DNA of 55,158 nucleotides, from NCBI GenBank assembly GCA_017577565.1, contig PKRH01000006.1, forward strand, positions 1-55,158. Reading direction: 5' to 3'. Positions 1 through 9,579 of the stretch are shown in pieces. The translations under genes were made by a program, and so were the position numbers. Each line of letters starts with the position of its first letter. The stretch's first letter is position 1. Under the pieces are notes generated by a model. That model saw only the letters and a program-made list of their open reading frames with translations, ran no database searches and had not been told where the DNA came from. Origin of the DNA: Thermoanaerobacterales bacterium. GTDB lineage: Bacteria; Actinomycetota; Acidimicrobiia; Acidimicrobiales; JACDCH01.

Positions 1-946
1 CGCCGCCGCCGTCCCGTCCGGGCTGCTGGTCGGTGGCCGGCCGCGCCCCGACCTCGACCGGGTGGCGACCGCCGTCGCCGCCGGCCAGGTCGAGCACGAC
101 GGGCTCGGTGACCGCCATGCCGGCGCGGCGCTGCACGTCCTGCAGCGTCCAGGCGAGCTCGATGGCGCGCTGGGGCCGCATCTCCGGCTCCGGCGCCAGC
201 GCCCCCCGGAGCGCGTCCTCGAAGCCCGGGGGCAGGTCGGGCCGGTCGATGCGCGGCACCGGCATCTGCAGGATGCGCAGCAGCAGCGAGGCGTTGCTGT
301 CGGTGACCTCGGCCGGCTTCTGGTGGGGCGCCCGGCCCGCGACCAGCGCGTAGACGGTCGTGGCCAGGGAGTAGACGTCGGTGGCGGGACCGATGCCCGT
401 GCGCTCGAGCACCTCGGGCGGCGCGTGGTAGCGCACCGGGTTGTTGAGGGCGCCGAGGCCCGGGAGCACCGCGTACTCGGCGAGGCCGGTCTCGGCCAGC
501 AGCGGCTCGCCGTTCTGGCCGAAGACCAGGCGGGACGGCGACAGGTCGCCGTGGACGATGCCGGCGCGGTGGGCCGTCTCGAGCGCGCCCGCCAGCAGGA
601 TCCCCACCTGCAGCGCCCGCTCGACCTCGAGCGGCCCGTCGAGCGTGAGCAGCATGTCGACCGACTCGGCCGGCTGGGGGTCGGTCACCACCCACGGCCG
701 CCCCTCGGGGTCGACGCCCCAGTCGTGCACCGTCAGCACGCTCGGGTGGGCGCCGAGCCGCTGGGCGGTCGCCGCCGCCTGCTCGAAGCCCGCCCTGGTC
801 CGGCCGCCGCTGAGCGGCGGGTAGACGGTCACCGAGACCGGTCGCCCCAGCGCGTCGCTGTAGGCGCTGAAGATGCTGCGGGCGACGCGCTCGCCGATCA
901 GCGCGAGGTCGCGGCAGCCCGGTACCTGTGGCGGGGTCCCAGCCAT
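1..946 (-). CDS. Ser/Thr protein kinase-like protein, probable pseudokinase (3' part beyond window)
   Basis: The reading frame opens at ATG 946 and runs off the left edge, giving about 315 residues. The fold signature is that of a bacterial Hanks-type kinase: a glycine-poor N-lobe, a catalytic-loop region at residues 131-140, a CHAPPE-type activation-segment end and DVYSL. Key residues are missing. The beta-3 lysine position of VAVK reads VTVY (Y42), HRD reads HGD (133), the loop Asn reads Arg (SPSRL, R139), and DFG reads ETG (152-154). It is therefore likely a pseudokinase used for binding or scaffolding; weak atypical activity cannot be excluded. A TAGATT hexamer lies at 958-963 on this strand, 11 nt from the ATG. 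The gene follows gltB by 55 bp on the same strand. Confidence 0.75.
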   Translation of the reverse strand, partial: MAGTPPQVPGCRDLALIGERVARSIFSAYSDALGRPVSVTVYPPLSGGRTRAGFEQAAATAQRLGAHPSVLTVHDWGVDPEGRPWVVTDPQPAESVDMLLTLDGPLEVERALQVGILLAGALETAHRAGIVHGDLSPSRLVFGQNGEPLLAETGLAEYAVLPGLGALNNPVRYHAPPEVLERTGIGPATDVYSLATTVYALVAGRAPHQKPAEVTDSNASLLLRILQMPVPRIDRPDLPPGFEDALRGALAPEPEMRPQRAIELAWTLQDVQRRAGMAVTEPVVLDLAGGDGGRHPVEVGARPATDQQPGRDGGG

Positions 947-1001
947 GACGACCGGCGAATCTACAGCCATTCGCGGGGGGCGTTCGCCCCCGGCGAACGG
1001 C

Positions 1002-4000
1002 TCAGGCGTTGGCGACCCGGCTGGCCTGCCGCTCCGCGTACCGGCGGGCCTGGCCCTTGGGCACGACGTGCCAGACCGTCGCCGCGGCCCCGTCCCAGTC
1101 GTCGAGCAGCTCGCGGGCCCGGCGGGACCCCGTGAGCTCGGCGTGCTGCTCGACGAGCCAGCGCACCTCCTCCAGGGCGGAGGGGTCGGGGCGGACGGCG
1201 TCGACGAGGTCCGGGTTGATGCGGGCGAAGAGGTGCTCGTGGTCGTCGTCGAACACGAAGGCCTGGCCGCCGGTCATGCCGGCGCCGAGGTTCCAGCCCA
1301 CCGGACCGAGCACGACGACCGTGCCGCCGGTCATGTACTCGCAGCAGTGGTCGCCCGCGCTCTCGACGACCGCGACGGCGCCCGAGTTGCGCACGGCGAA
1401 GCGCTCGCCCACCGCGCCGGCGATGAACAGCCGCCCGCCGGTCGCGCCGTAGAGGCAGGTGTTGCCCGCCAGCACCGGCACGTCGGAGGCGTCGTCCTCC
1501 GGCGGGCGGATGGCGACGAGGCCGCCACCCATGCCCTTGCCGACGTAGTCGTTGGCCTCGCCGGTGAGGTGCAGCTCGACGCCGTCGGTGAGGAAGGCGC
1601 CGAAGCTCTGGCCGGCCGCGCCGGTCAGCCGCACCCGGGCCGTGCCCCGGGGCGGCAGCTGGCCGAACTCCAGCGCGATGGCCCCCGACAGCGAGGCGCC
1701 GATGGCCCGGTCGGCGTTGCGGATCTCGTAGGACAGCTCGATGTCGTCGCCGTCCCAGACCGACCGGAAGGCGTCGGCGAGCAGCTGGTCGCCGAGCTCG
1801 GAGCGGGGGTCCTGGAGCGGCACCCGCTCGACGAACCGGCGGGGCCCGTCGGCCTCGGGCCCGGCCAGCAGGGGCGACAGGTCCATGGCGTCGGCCCGGG
1901 GGTTGCCGGTCGTGCGCTGGCGCAGCAGGTCGACGCGCCCGACGGCCTCGTCGAGCGAGCGCAGGCCCAGCTGGGCCAGGTAGCTCCGCACCTCCTCGGC
2001 GACGAAGAGGAAGTAGGCGGCCACGCCCTCGGGCGTGCCGGTGAAGTTGGCCCGCAGGTGCGGGCGCTGGGTGGCCACGCCGGGCTTGCAGGTGTCCCGG
2101 TGGCAGGCCCGGAGCATGATGCAGCCCTCGGCGATCATCGCCGCGGTGCCGAAGCTGAACTCGTCCGCCCCGAGCAGGGCCGCGATGATGACCTGGCGCC
2201 CGGTGAGGAAGCCGCCGTCGACCCGCAGCCGGACCCGGCTGCGGAGGCCGTTCTCGACGAGCGCCCGCTGGGCGTCGGCCAGGCCGAGCTCCCACGGCAT
2301 GCCCGCGTGCTTGATCGACGACAGCGGGCTGGCGCCGGTGCCGCCGTTCTGCCCGCTGATGTGGACGACGTCGGCCAGCGCCTTGACGCAGCCGGCCGCG
2401 ATCGTGCCCACGCCCTCCTCGGCCACCAGCTTCACCGACACCTGCGCGGCGTTGACCTGCTTGAGGTCGTAGATGAGCTGGGCGAGGTCCTCGATGGAGT
2501 AGATGTCGTGGTGGGGCGGCGGCGAGATGAGGCCGACCCCCGGCTGCGTGTGGCGCAGGCGGGCGATCTCCGGCGTGACCTTGTGGCCCGGGAGCTGGCC
2601 CCCCTCGCCGGGCTTGGAGCCCTGGGCCATCTTGATCTGCAGCTCGTCGGCGTGGGCGAGGTACTCGGGCGTGACGCCGAAGCGGCCGGACGCCACCTGC
2701 TTGATCTTCGAGTTCTTGTCGTCGCGGCCCCGGCCGCGGGTGCGGTAGCGGGCCGGGTCCTCGCCGCCCTCGCCGCAGTTCGACATGGCCCCGATGAGGT
2801 TCATCGCCTGGGCCAGCGTCTCGTGCGCCTCCTTGGAGAGCGCGCCGTGCGACATCGCCCCGGTCGAGAACCGCTTGACGATCTCGGTGGCCGGCTCGAC
2901 CTCGTCGATGCTGATCGGCTCGCCGGCCGGCGCGAGCTCGAGCAGGTCGTGCAGCTCGATGAGCGGGCGGTCGTTGGCCAGCTTGGCGAAGGCGTCGTAG
3001 CGCTCGGACGACTCGCCCCGGATGGCGGCCTGCAGCAGGTGCGCGACCAGCATGGCGCGGTCCTGCTCGCCGTCGGCCGGCTCCTGCACCAGGGTGAGGT
3101 CGTTGAGGGCCTGGGTCGTCTCCTTGTCCTTGCCGTGCGGCTCGCCGCCCTTGCGCACCCGGTAGAAGCCGGGCGACTCGAGCTGGGGCCGCTGGCCCCA
3201 GGCCGCGGCGTGGCGGGCCAGGACGTCCTCGCCGAGCGCCTCCCAGCCGATGCCGCCGACGACGTTGGGCGTGCCGGTGAAGCAGACGTCGACGACCTCG
3301 GGCGCGAGGCCGACGACCTCGAAGATCTGCGCGCCCCGGTAGGAGTCGACCGTGCAGATCCCCATCTTCGAGAGGATCTTCAGCACGCCGGCCTCGACGG
3401 CCGCCTGGTAGCGGGTCTGGGCCTCGGGGCTCGTGAGGTCGCCGTCGTCGGCCTTGTCGGCCTCGTCCGCCACGGTGGCGAGCGCCAGGGACGGGCAGAC
3501 GGCGTCGGCCCCGTAGCCGAGCAGGGCGGCGAAGGCGTGCACGTCGAAGGCGTCGTCGGCCACGACGACCAGGGACGTCCTCGACCGGAGCCGGCGGTCG
3601 GTGAGCGCCTGGTGGACGGCGCCGGTGGCCAGCAGCGACGGCACCGGTGCCCGCTCGGGGCCGGCGTCGCCGCTCTCGACGACGAGGATGCCGGCGCCCC
3701 CCTCGACGGCGGCGACCGCCTCGTCGACCAGCCGGTCGACCGCGGCCCGGAGCCCGGCGGGGCCCTCGGCCACCGGGAAGGTGGCGTCGAGCAGGATCAC
3801 CGGCCACGGCGCGGTCTCGGTGAGCAGGAGCTCGTCGACGCCGGACGGGTAGAGCAGGAACGACGGCAGCGTGATCAGCTCGAGGGCGTCGCCGGGCTCG
3901 GTCAGCAGGGCCGGGCGGGGGCCGAGCAGGGTGCGCAGGCTCATGACGAGCCGCTCGCGCAGGGGGTCGATCGGCGGGTTGGTGACCTGGGCGAAGCGCT

Positions 4001-5480
4001 GGCGCAGGTAGTGGCTGACCGGGCGGGGACGGGGCGCCAGGTTCGGCAGCGGCGAGTCGTCGCCCATCGCGAACGTCGGCTCGTGCGCCTCGCTCGCCAT
4101 GGGCTTGAGGACCATCGCCAGGTCTTCCTTGGTGAGCCCGTGCATGACCTGGCGGGACACGAGGTCGTCGGGCACCTCGAGGGTCGGCTCGCCCGGGTCC
4201 AGCTCGTAGAACCCGTCGGCCGCCCAGCGGGCGTAGGGGGCCGCGGCGGCGAGGCGCTGCTTGCAGTCCTCGTCCTCGAGGACGCCCCGGGTCGGGTCGA
4301 CGAAGAGCATCTGGCCCGGGCCCAGGCGGCCGCGGCGCACCCGGCCGTGGCCGGAGACGTCGATGGCACCGACCTCCGAGCAGACCGCGACGAAGCCGTC
4401 CTCGCACACCTGGTAGCGCAGGGGCCGCAGGCCGTTGCGGTCGAGGCGGGCGCCGACGCCGACGCCGTCGGTGAAGATGACGCCGGCGGGCCCGTCCCAG
4501 GGCTCCATGAGCGCCGAGTGGTAGCGATAGAAGCCGCGGACCTCGGGGTCGAGGTCGCGGACGTTCTCCCAGGCCTCGGGCATGACCATCGCCATGACGT
4601 GGCGGGGGTCGCGCCCGGCCCGCATGAGCAGCTCGACCGTGGCGTCGAGCTTGCCGGAGTCGGAGTCGTCGGGGTCGACGACCGGGCGGAACAGGTCCTC
4701 CGGGCCCAGGCCGACGGCCTCGGTGCCGAGCTCGGCCCGCCCGCGCATGCGCCGCTCGTTGCCCCACAGCGCGTTGATCTCGCCGTTGTGGCAGAGGGTG
4801 CGGAACGGCTGGGCGCGCTCCCAGGTGGAGAGCGTGTTGGTCGAGAACCGCTGGTGGAAGATGGCGAAGTGGCCGGCGAAGCCCTCGTCCCGCAGGTCGA
4901 GGTAGAAGTCGGCGAGCGCGTCGGCCGGGGCCAGGCCCTTGTAGACGATGGTGCGGAACGAGCAGGACGCGACGTAGGTGCCGGTGGTCGTGGCGGCGAT
5001 GCGCCGGCGCAGGCGCAGCGCCGTGCGCTCGGCCTCCGAACCGCCGGGCTCCAGGTCGGGCGGGCCGGCGAACACGGCCTGGACGATGCGCGGGGCGGTG
5101 GCCCGGGCCAGCTCGCCGAGGGCGCTCGGGTCGAGCGGGGGCTCGCGCCAGCCGACGACCCGCAGCCCCTCCTCGGCGGCCGCGGCCTCGACCGCGGGCC
5201 GGGGATCGTCGCCCCGGACGAACAGCACGGCCACGCCGTGGCCCTCGCCGAACAGCGCCGGCGGGATGGGGGCGAGCAGCCCGGAGCCGTCGGCCGTGCG
5301 GCTGTCGGCGGCCACGGCGCCGCGGTGCTTCACGCAGGCGAGCCCGCGCAGCGCGGCCTCGACGATGGCGCGTGACGACCGGCCGTGGGCGTCGGCGACG
5401 AAGCCGATGCCGCAGGCGTCGATCTCTCGGGTCGATCGGGGCAGCAACGGGCGGTCCTCCTCCGAGGGCGGCCGGCGCAC
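1002..5480 (-). CDS. gltB: glutamate synthase large subunit
   Basis: Glutamate synthase alpha subunit (GOGAT) transfers the amide nitrogen of glutamine to 2-oxoglutarate. The order is complete: an N-terminal Ntn glutaminase with nucleophile Cys23 (DACGIGF), a central domain, the FMN-binding TIM barrel, and a C-terminal glycine-rich beta-helix domain. The 3Fe-4S ligands appear as CIMLRACHRDTC (C-x5-C-x4-C). At 1492 aa it is of normal family length. The long frame opens with GTG 5480, but a TTG at 5447 has a strong upstream Shine-Dalgarno (GGAGGAGG at about 5456-5463) and still precedes Cys23, so 5447 is a good alternative start. No small subunit gltD lies in the window, so the electron donor partner is encoded elsewhere or is ferredoxin. 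Confidence 0.95.
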   Translation of the reverse strand: MRRPPSEEDRPLLPRSTREIDACGIGFVADAHGRSSRAIVEAALRGLACVKHRGAVAADSRTADGSGLLAPIPPALFGEGHGVAVLFVRGDDPRPAVEAAAAEEGLRVVGWREPPLDPSALGELARATAPRIVQAVFAGPPDLEPGGSEAERTALRLRRRIAATTTGTYVASCSFRTIVYKGLAPADALADFYLDLRDEGFAGHFAIFHQRFSTNTLSTWERAQPFRTLCHNGEINALWGNERRMRGRAELGTEAVGLGPEDLFRPVVDPDDSDSGKLDATVELLMRAGRDPRHVMAMVMPEAWENVRDLDPEVRGFYRYHSALMEPWDGPAGVIFTDGVGVGARLDRNGLRPLRYQVCEDGFVAVCSEVGAIDVSGHGRVRRGRLGPGQMLFVDPTRGVLEDEDCKQRLAAAAPYARWAADGFYELDPGEPTLEVPDDLVSRQVMHGLTKEDLAMVLKPMASEAHEPTFAMGDDSPLPNLAPRPRPVSHYLRQRFAQVTNPPIDPLRERLVMSLRTLLGPRPALLTEPGDALELITLPSFLLYPSGVDELLLTETAPWPVILLDATFPVAEGPAGLRAAVDRLVDEAVAAVEGGAGILVVESGDAGPERAPVPSLLATGAVHQALTDRRLRSRTSLVVVADDAFDVHAFAALLGYGADAVCPSLALATVADEADKADDGDLTSPEAQTRYQAAVEAGVLKILSKMGICTVDSYRGAQIFEVVGLAPEVVDVCFTGTPNVVGGIGWEALGEDVLARHAAAWGQRPQLESPGFYRVRKGGEPHGKDKETTQALNDLTLVQEPADGEQDRAMLVAHLLQAAIRGESSERYDAFAKLANDRPLIELHDLLELAPAGEPISIDEVEPATEIVKRFSTGAMSHGALSKEAHETLAQAMNLIGAMSNCGEGGEDPARYRTRGRGRDDKNSKIKQVASGRFGVTPEYLAHADELQIKMAQGSKPGEGGQLPGHKVTPEIARLRHTQPGVGLISPPPHHDIYSIEDLAQLIYDLKQVNAAQVSVKLVAEEGVGTIAAGCVKALADVVHISGQNGGTGASPLSSIKHAGMPWELGLADAQRALVENGLRSRVRLRVDGGFLTGRQVIIAALLGADEFSFGTAAMIAEGCIMLRACHRDTCKPGVATQRPHLRANFTGTPEGVAAYFLFVAEEVRSYLAQLGLRSLDEAVGRVDLLRQRTTGNPRADAMDLSPLLAGPEADGPRRFVERVPLQDPRSELGDQLLADAFRSVWDGDDIELSYEIRNADRAIGASLSGAIALEFGQLPPRGTARVRLTGAAGQSFGAFLTDGVELHLTGEANDYVGKGMGGGLVAIRPPEDDASDVPVLAGNTCLYGATGGRLFIAGAVGERFAVRNSGAVAVVESAGDHCCEYMTGGTVVVLGPVGWNLGAGMTGGQAFVFDDDHEHLFARINPDLVDAVRPDPSALEEVRWLVEQHAELTGSRRARELLDDWDGAAATVWHVVPKGQARRYAERQASRVANA

Positions 5481-5616
5481 GCCGGCTCAGCGGGGCGGCC
5501 GGTGGCGGCGGTCGCCGGGCCGGTCCCGCGACGGGCAGGGGCGTGGGGGGCGTCTCCGCGTCGTCGTTGAGCGAGGCGGGCACCGTTGCCCGAAGGCCCC
5601 CGTCGAGGGTCGCGCC

Positions 5617-5622
5617 AGGTTA
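5617..5622 (-). promoter_or_regulatory. possible -10 element for gltB
   Basis: On the minus strand the hexamer TAACCT fits the actinobacterial -10 pattern TAnnnT inside the 182-bp gene-free stretch 5481-5662 upstream of gltB. I see no convincing -35 and nothing else recognisable in this gap. Confidence 0.25.
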
Positions 5623-5662
5623 GCGGACGCGGCCGGGGGGACCGGGAACTTTCCGCCGGTCG

Positions 5663-7636
5663 TCAGCCGACCGTCACCGGCGAGACGAACACCGCCGCCG
5701 GCTGGCCGATGTCGTTGATCGCCTTGATCGCCGCCCGAGCGTCCTCGGGGACCCGGTCGTCGAAGTAGAGCTGGAACGGCGCGGTGTCGACGGCCTCGAC
5801 GAGCTCGTCGCGCCCGGCCCGGCGGAGCGCCTCGATCGCTTCCGTGCGGGCGCGCTCGTACGCGGCGAGCTCCTCGTCGGTGCGCTGGTCGATGTAGACG
5901 ACCTGCTCGGCCCCGGGCCTCGCCTGCCAGGTCGGGATGTCGGGCCCGAAGGAGATGTGGATCTCCGCCGTGGCCTCGTCGGGGTCCATCACCCGGTGGG
6001 GCCGGGCGCCGGGGCCGTGCGCCCCGATGACCCCGACGTCGTAGCCCCGGCGCTCGAGCTCGGACAGGAGGCCGAAGCCGGTCGAGCCGAGGTTCACGCC
6101 GTCGGTCCAGGTGATGAGGTAGCGGCCGTCCGGGCCGCCGCCGGGGACCCGACCCTCGTCGATGGCGTCGGTCACCGCGTCGGTGAACCGGGCCAGCATC
6201 GCCGAGTAGTTGGCCTGCGTCGGCTCGGCGTCCACCGCCTCCAGGGCGGTCATGCCCGTCCACACCAGCAGCACGGCGGCGACCGCCCCGGCCCCGGCCA
6301 GCACCGCCCGGCGGTCGGGGCGGGGCCGGCGGGCCCGCACGAGGAGGGCCGCGGTCCAGGCGATCGACAGGAGCAGGAGCACGTTGATGCTCCAGGCCCA
6401 CAGCGCGAGGTAGTGCCAGACGAACCCGAGGATCCGGGTGGCCGAGATCGCCCCCAGCACGAGCGCCACGGCCAGCACCGCGTGCAGGCGCAGGAGGGGC
6501 CGGCGGAGGCGGGCGTCGGTGTCGGGGTCGGGCCGCAGCCGCCAGGTGGCGGCCGCGGCGGCCAGCCAGGCCACCACCAGCAGGGCGGCCGGCACCACGG
6601 AGCCGGTGGTCGCCTGCTGGCCGCTGAGCAGGCGCCAGGGGTTGAGGTGGACGCCGAGCAGCTCGATCCCGCGGGCGACGCCGATCGGCTCCTCGTCGGG
6701 CTCGCGGAAGTGGTCGATGACGATGGAGACGTTGCCGGGGTCGCCGGTGACCTGGTCGATGATCGTCGGCGTCCACAGGAGCAGGCCGAGGGCCACCGAC
6801 GCGCCCGCCCACCCCAGCAGCCGGCGCAGCGCCGGGCGGTCGCCGCGCAGCCGGTGGGCCCGCACGGCGATCGCGACCAGGGTCAGCGCCGCGAACCCGC
6901 CGACCAGGCCGACGTAGGAGATGTGGGTCTGGCTGGCGAAGGAGGCGGCGAACACCGCCACCGGGAGCATGGCGAGGTCGTCGCACAGCGCCGCCCACAG
7001 CGCGACCAGGGTGAGCATCCACCACATGACCGGCATGTAGGGGTTCCAGGGCTCGGTGAGCACCTGGGTGCCGTAGACGTGGACGAGCACGGCCAGCGCG
7101 GCGGCGAAGCCGAGGGCCAGCCGGGCGCCGCCCCGGCGGGCGGCGATCCAGATGGTGGTGGCGACGGCCGCGGTGTTCAGCAGGGCGACACCGAGCAGCA
7201 GGCTCCACGACGACCCGCCGAGGAGGCGGTAGACCGGCGCGAGGGCGTAGAAGCTGATCGGGCCGAGGTGGCTGCCCTGGTTGCCGTTGGAGGACAGCCG
7301 GCCGACGAGCCCGACCAGGGGGGTGTGGCGGGTGCCCACGTCGCGCACCCGCAGCTCGGTCATGGCCAGGTCGAGCAGGGGGTACCAGCGGGGCGTGCGC
7401 AGGGCGACGACGGCGATGGCGAGCGGCAGCGCCACCACGGCGGCCAGCCCCGCCACCACCAGCCGCCGCCGGCGCGGGTCGAGCCCGGCGTCGGGCGCGG
7501 GACCCTGCTCGCCGCCCGCCGGCGCCCGGACCTCGCCGGCGCCGGCCACGGCCCCGTCGGCCGTGGGAGCGCCGCCGGCCCCGGGCTCGGTACGGCTCAC
7601 GGGACGGGTGGTCCCCACCTCACCCACCTCGCTCAC
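5663..7636 (-). CDS. polytopic membrane protein, GT-C glycosyltransferase-like (paralog B)
   Basis: 657 aa from GTG 7636, whose codon overlaps the upstream stop (GTGA), showing translational coupling. After a disordered Pro/Gly/Ala-rich cytosolic N-terminus come one membrane segment, an acidic first loop (ELRVRDVGT), and roughly ten further hydrophobic helices, then a soluble C-terminal domain of about 180 residues. This layout matches GT-C-type lipid-linked sugar transferases of the ArnT/PMT class, which use a polyprenyl-phosphate sugar outside the membrane. Shared motifs with the upstream neighbour (TPRWYPL, QTHISYVGLVGG, WNPYMPV, VTGDPGNVSI) show that the two are tandem duplicates. Substrate unknown. 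It is the last gene of the 13585-5663 operon. An unclassified membrane protein without transferase activity is possible. Confidence 0.75.
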   Translation of the reverse strand: MSEVGEVGTTRPVSRTEPGAGGAPTADGAVAGAGEVRAPAGGEQGPAPDAGLDPRRRRLVVAGLAAVVALPLAIAVVALRTPRWYPLLDLAMTELRVRDVGTRHTPLVGLVGRLSSNGNQGSHLGPISFYALAPVYRLLGGSSWSLLLGVALLNTAAVATTIWIAARRGGARLALGFAAALAVLVHVYGTQVLTEPWNPYMPVMWWMLTLVALWAALCDDLAMLPVAVFAASFASQTHISYVGLVGGFAALTLVAIAVRAHRLRGDRPALRRLLGWAGASVALGLLLWTPTIIDQVTGDPGNVSIVIDHFREPDEEPIGVARGIELLGVHLNPWRLLSGQQATTGSVVPAALLVVAWLAAAAATWRLRPDPDTDARLRRPLLRLHAVLAVALVLGAISATRILGFVWHYLALWAWSINVLLLLSIAWTAALLVRARRPRPDRRAVLAGAGAVAAVLLVWTGMTALEAVDAEPTQANYSAMLARFTDAVTDAIDEGRVPGGGPDGRYLITWTDGVNLGSTGFGLLSELERRGYDVGVIGAHGPGARPHRVMDPDEATAEIHISFGPDIPTWQARPGAEQVVYIDQRTDEELAAYERARTEAIEALRRAGRDELVEAVDTAPFQLYFDDRVPEDARAAIKAINDIGQPAAVFVSPVTVG

Positions 7637-9579
7637 GACGGGGCCTCCCAGGCGAAGACGGCGACCGGCTGCGGCATGTTGCCCATGATGTAGAGGGGCC
7701 GGCGCACCTCGTCGGGCAGCCGCTCGTGGGCGGCCAGCCCGATCACGTTGCCGTCGACCCACGGCACGAGGTCGTCCTGGCCGGCGGCGACGAGCCCGTC
7801 GATGACCTCCCGGCGGAGGTCCTCGTAGGTGGCGCGCTCCTCGTCCGTGCGAGGGTCGTGCCGGGCGACCTCGACGGCGCCCGGCACCGACTCGGCCTCG
7901 GCGACCGCGCCGACGCCGGTGGCGACGTGCAGCACGACGTCGGCCTCCTCCGGCTCGATCGTGCGGTGCTCGCGGACGCTGAGCTCGAAGCGGTCGTCGG
8001 TGCGGGCCTCGTAGCCGCGCCGCTCGAGCTCGAGGAGCAGGCCGAGCCCCTGCCCGCCCAGGTAGAAGGGGTCGGTCCAGGTGACGAGGAACGTGCCGTC
8101 GGGGCCGGCGGGGAGCTCGCCGCCCTCGATGGCGTCGACGACCGGGCCGACCAGGGCACCCAGCTGGGCCGACTGGGCGGCGTCGGTGTCCTCGGTGTCG
8201 GGGGCCTCCCGGGTCAGCGCCAGCGTCGGGGCGCCGACGGCCACCGCGGCGACGGCGACGGGCGCCCACCGCCGGGCGGTGGCGGGCAGGGCGGCGAGGT
8301 GCGGCCGCAGCGCGACCAGGGCCGTGGCGACGATCGCGGCCAGGGCGAGGGCCGCGGTGCCGGTGGCCCACAGGGACAGGTACGGCCAGGGCGTGCCGAG
8401 GATGCGGCTGGCCACGACGACCCCCAGGACGAGCGCGGCGCCGACCACCAGGTGCAACCGCCGGAGGGTCCCGTCCCCGAGGCGCCAGCCGGCGACCGCG
8501 GCCGCGAGCCACGCGAGCACGAGCACCAGGCCGAGCGCGGTCGACCCGGTGTCGCCCCCGGTGACCAGCCGCACCGGGTCGAGGCGCTCGGCCACGACGT
8601 CCCAGCCGGCCCGCAGCCCGATGGCCGGGTCGACCGGGTGGCGGAAGCTGTCGACGATGATCGACACGTTCCCCGGGTCGCCGGTGACCTCGTCGATCGC
8701 CACCGGCAGCCACAGCAGCCCGCCCAGCACGGCCGACGCGCCCGCCCAGCGCAGGACCCGCCGCCGCCCGACGGGGTCGGTGACCACCCGGGCCTGCCAC
8801 GCCAGCGCCGCGACGACGAGGAGGCCGAGGCCGCCGACCAGCCCGACGTAGGAGATGTGGGTCTGGGCGCACAGCGACCCGGCGACGACGGCGATCGGCA
8901 GCAGCACGAGGTCGCCGCAGAGCACGCCCCAGACGCACACCAGGAGCAGCGCCCAGAACAGCACGGGCATGTAGGGGTTCCAGGGGTACACCAGCACGAC
9001 CGTGCCGTAGGCGTGCATGAGCAGGGCCAGGCCGGCCGCGGCCACGACGGCGCCCACCGTCCCCCGGCGGCGCTGCACCGCCCAGATCGTGAGCGCGACG
9101 ACCGCCACGTTGAGCACGACGAGCGACGCCTGCAGCGCCCAGGAGCTGGCGCCGAGCAGCCGGTAGACGGGCGCGAGGAGGTAGAACCCGAGCGGCCCGG
9201 GGTGGCTGCCCTGGGTGTCGAGGCCGAAGATGCGCCCGCCGAGCCCGACGAGCGGGGGGTGGGCGGTGCCCACGTCGCGGACCCGCATCTCGATCTGGGA
9301 GAGGTCGACGAGCGGGTACCAGCGGGGCGTCCGCACGGCGACGAGCGCGACGGCGAGCGGGAGGGCGACGGCCGCCGTGAGCCCGGCGACGACCAGCCGG
9401 CGGTGGCGGGCGGACGCCCCGGGCGCGGGTCGCGGCGGCGCGGCCGCCTCGTCCGCGCCGTCCGGCGGGCCGCCGGCCGCGGGCGGTTCCGGCTCGACCG
9501 TGCCGTCCGGGCCGCCCCGGGGCTCGGCGGTGGCTCGACCGCCCCCTCCGAGGTCGTCGGTGCCCGGCGCGCGGCTCAC
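7633..9579 (-). CDS. polytopic membrane protein, GT-C glycosyltransferase-like (paralog A)
   Basis: 648 aa. GTG 9579 overlaps the stop of the upstream SDR gene as GTGA, and its own stop overlaps the next gene the same way. It has a low-complexity Pro/Gly/Glu N-terminus of about 75 residues, then a first membrane helix and an external loop with acidic residues (EMRVRDVGT), an HPGPLGFYLLAPVYRLLG segment, multiple hydrophobic helices, and a C-terminal extracytoplasmic domain. This is the general plan of GT-C transferases. The length matches its downstream paralog and conserved blocks sit at equivalent positions. Context with two nucleotide-sugar-like SDRs and a flavin oxidoreductase suggests decoration of a cell-envelope glycan or lipid (inference). 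Confidence 0.75.
   Translation of the reverse strand: MSRAPGTDDLGGGGRATAEPRGGPDGTVEPEPPAAGGPPDGADEAAAPPRPAPGASARHRRLVVAGLTAAVALPLAVALVAVRTPRWYPLVDLSQIEMRVRDVGTAHPPLVGLGGRIFGLDTQGSHPGPLGFYLLAPVYRLLGASSWALQASLVVLNVAVVALTIWAVQRRRGTVGAVVAAAGLALLMHAYGTVVLVYPWNPYMPVLFWALLLVCVWGVLCGDLVLLPIAVVAGSLCAQTHISYVGLVGGLGLLVVAALAWQARVVTDPVGRRRVLRWAGASAVLGGLLWLPVAIDEVTGDPGNVSIIVDSFRHPVDPAIGLRAGWDVVAERLDPVRLVTGGDTGSTALGLVLVLAWLAAAVAGWRLGDGTLRRLHLVVGAALVLGVVVASRILGTPWPYLSLWATGTAALALAAIVATALVALRPHLAALPATARRWAPVAVAAVAVGAPTLALTREAPDTEDTDAAQSAQLGALVGPVVDAIEGGELPAGPDGTFLVTWTDPFYLGGQGLGLLLELERRGYEARTDDRFELSVREHRTIEPEEADVVLHVATGVGAVAEAESVPGAVEVARHDPRTDEERATYEDLRREVIDGLVAAGQDDLVPWVDGNVIGLAAHERLPDEVRRPLYIMGNMPQPVAVFAWEAPS

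Noticed and set aside
873..5375. 1500-codon open frame on the plus strand opposite gltB
   Set aside because: It is the antisense shadow of gltB, Gly/Arg/Ala/Val-rich with no motif, a usual effect of GC-rich third positions.
5487..7208. 573-codon frame on the minus strand overlapping paralog B and gltB's upstream region
   Set aside because: Composition is Arg/Pro/Gly-rich with no domain, and it overlaps a membrane protein with clear helices and coupling.
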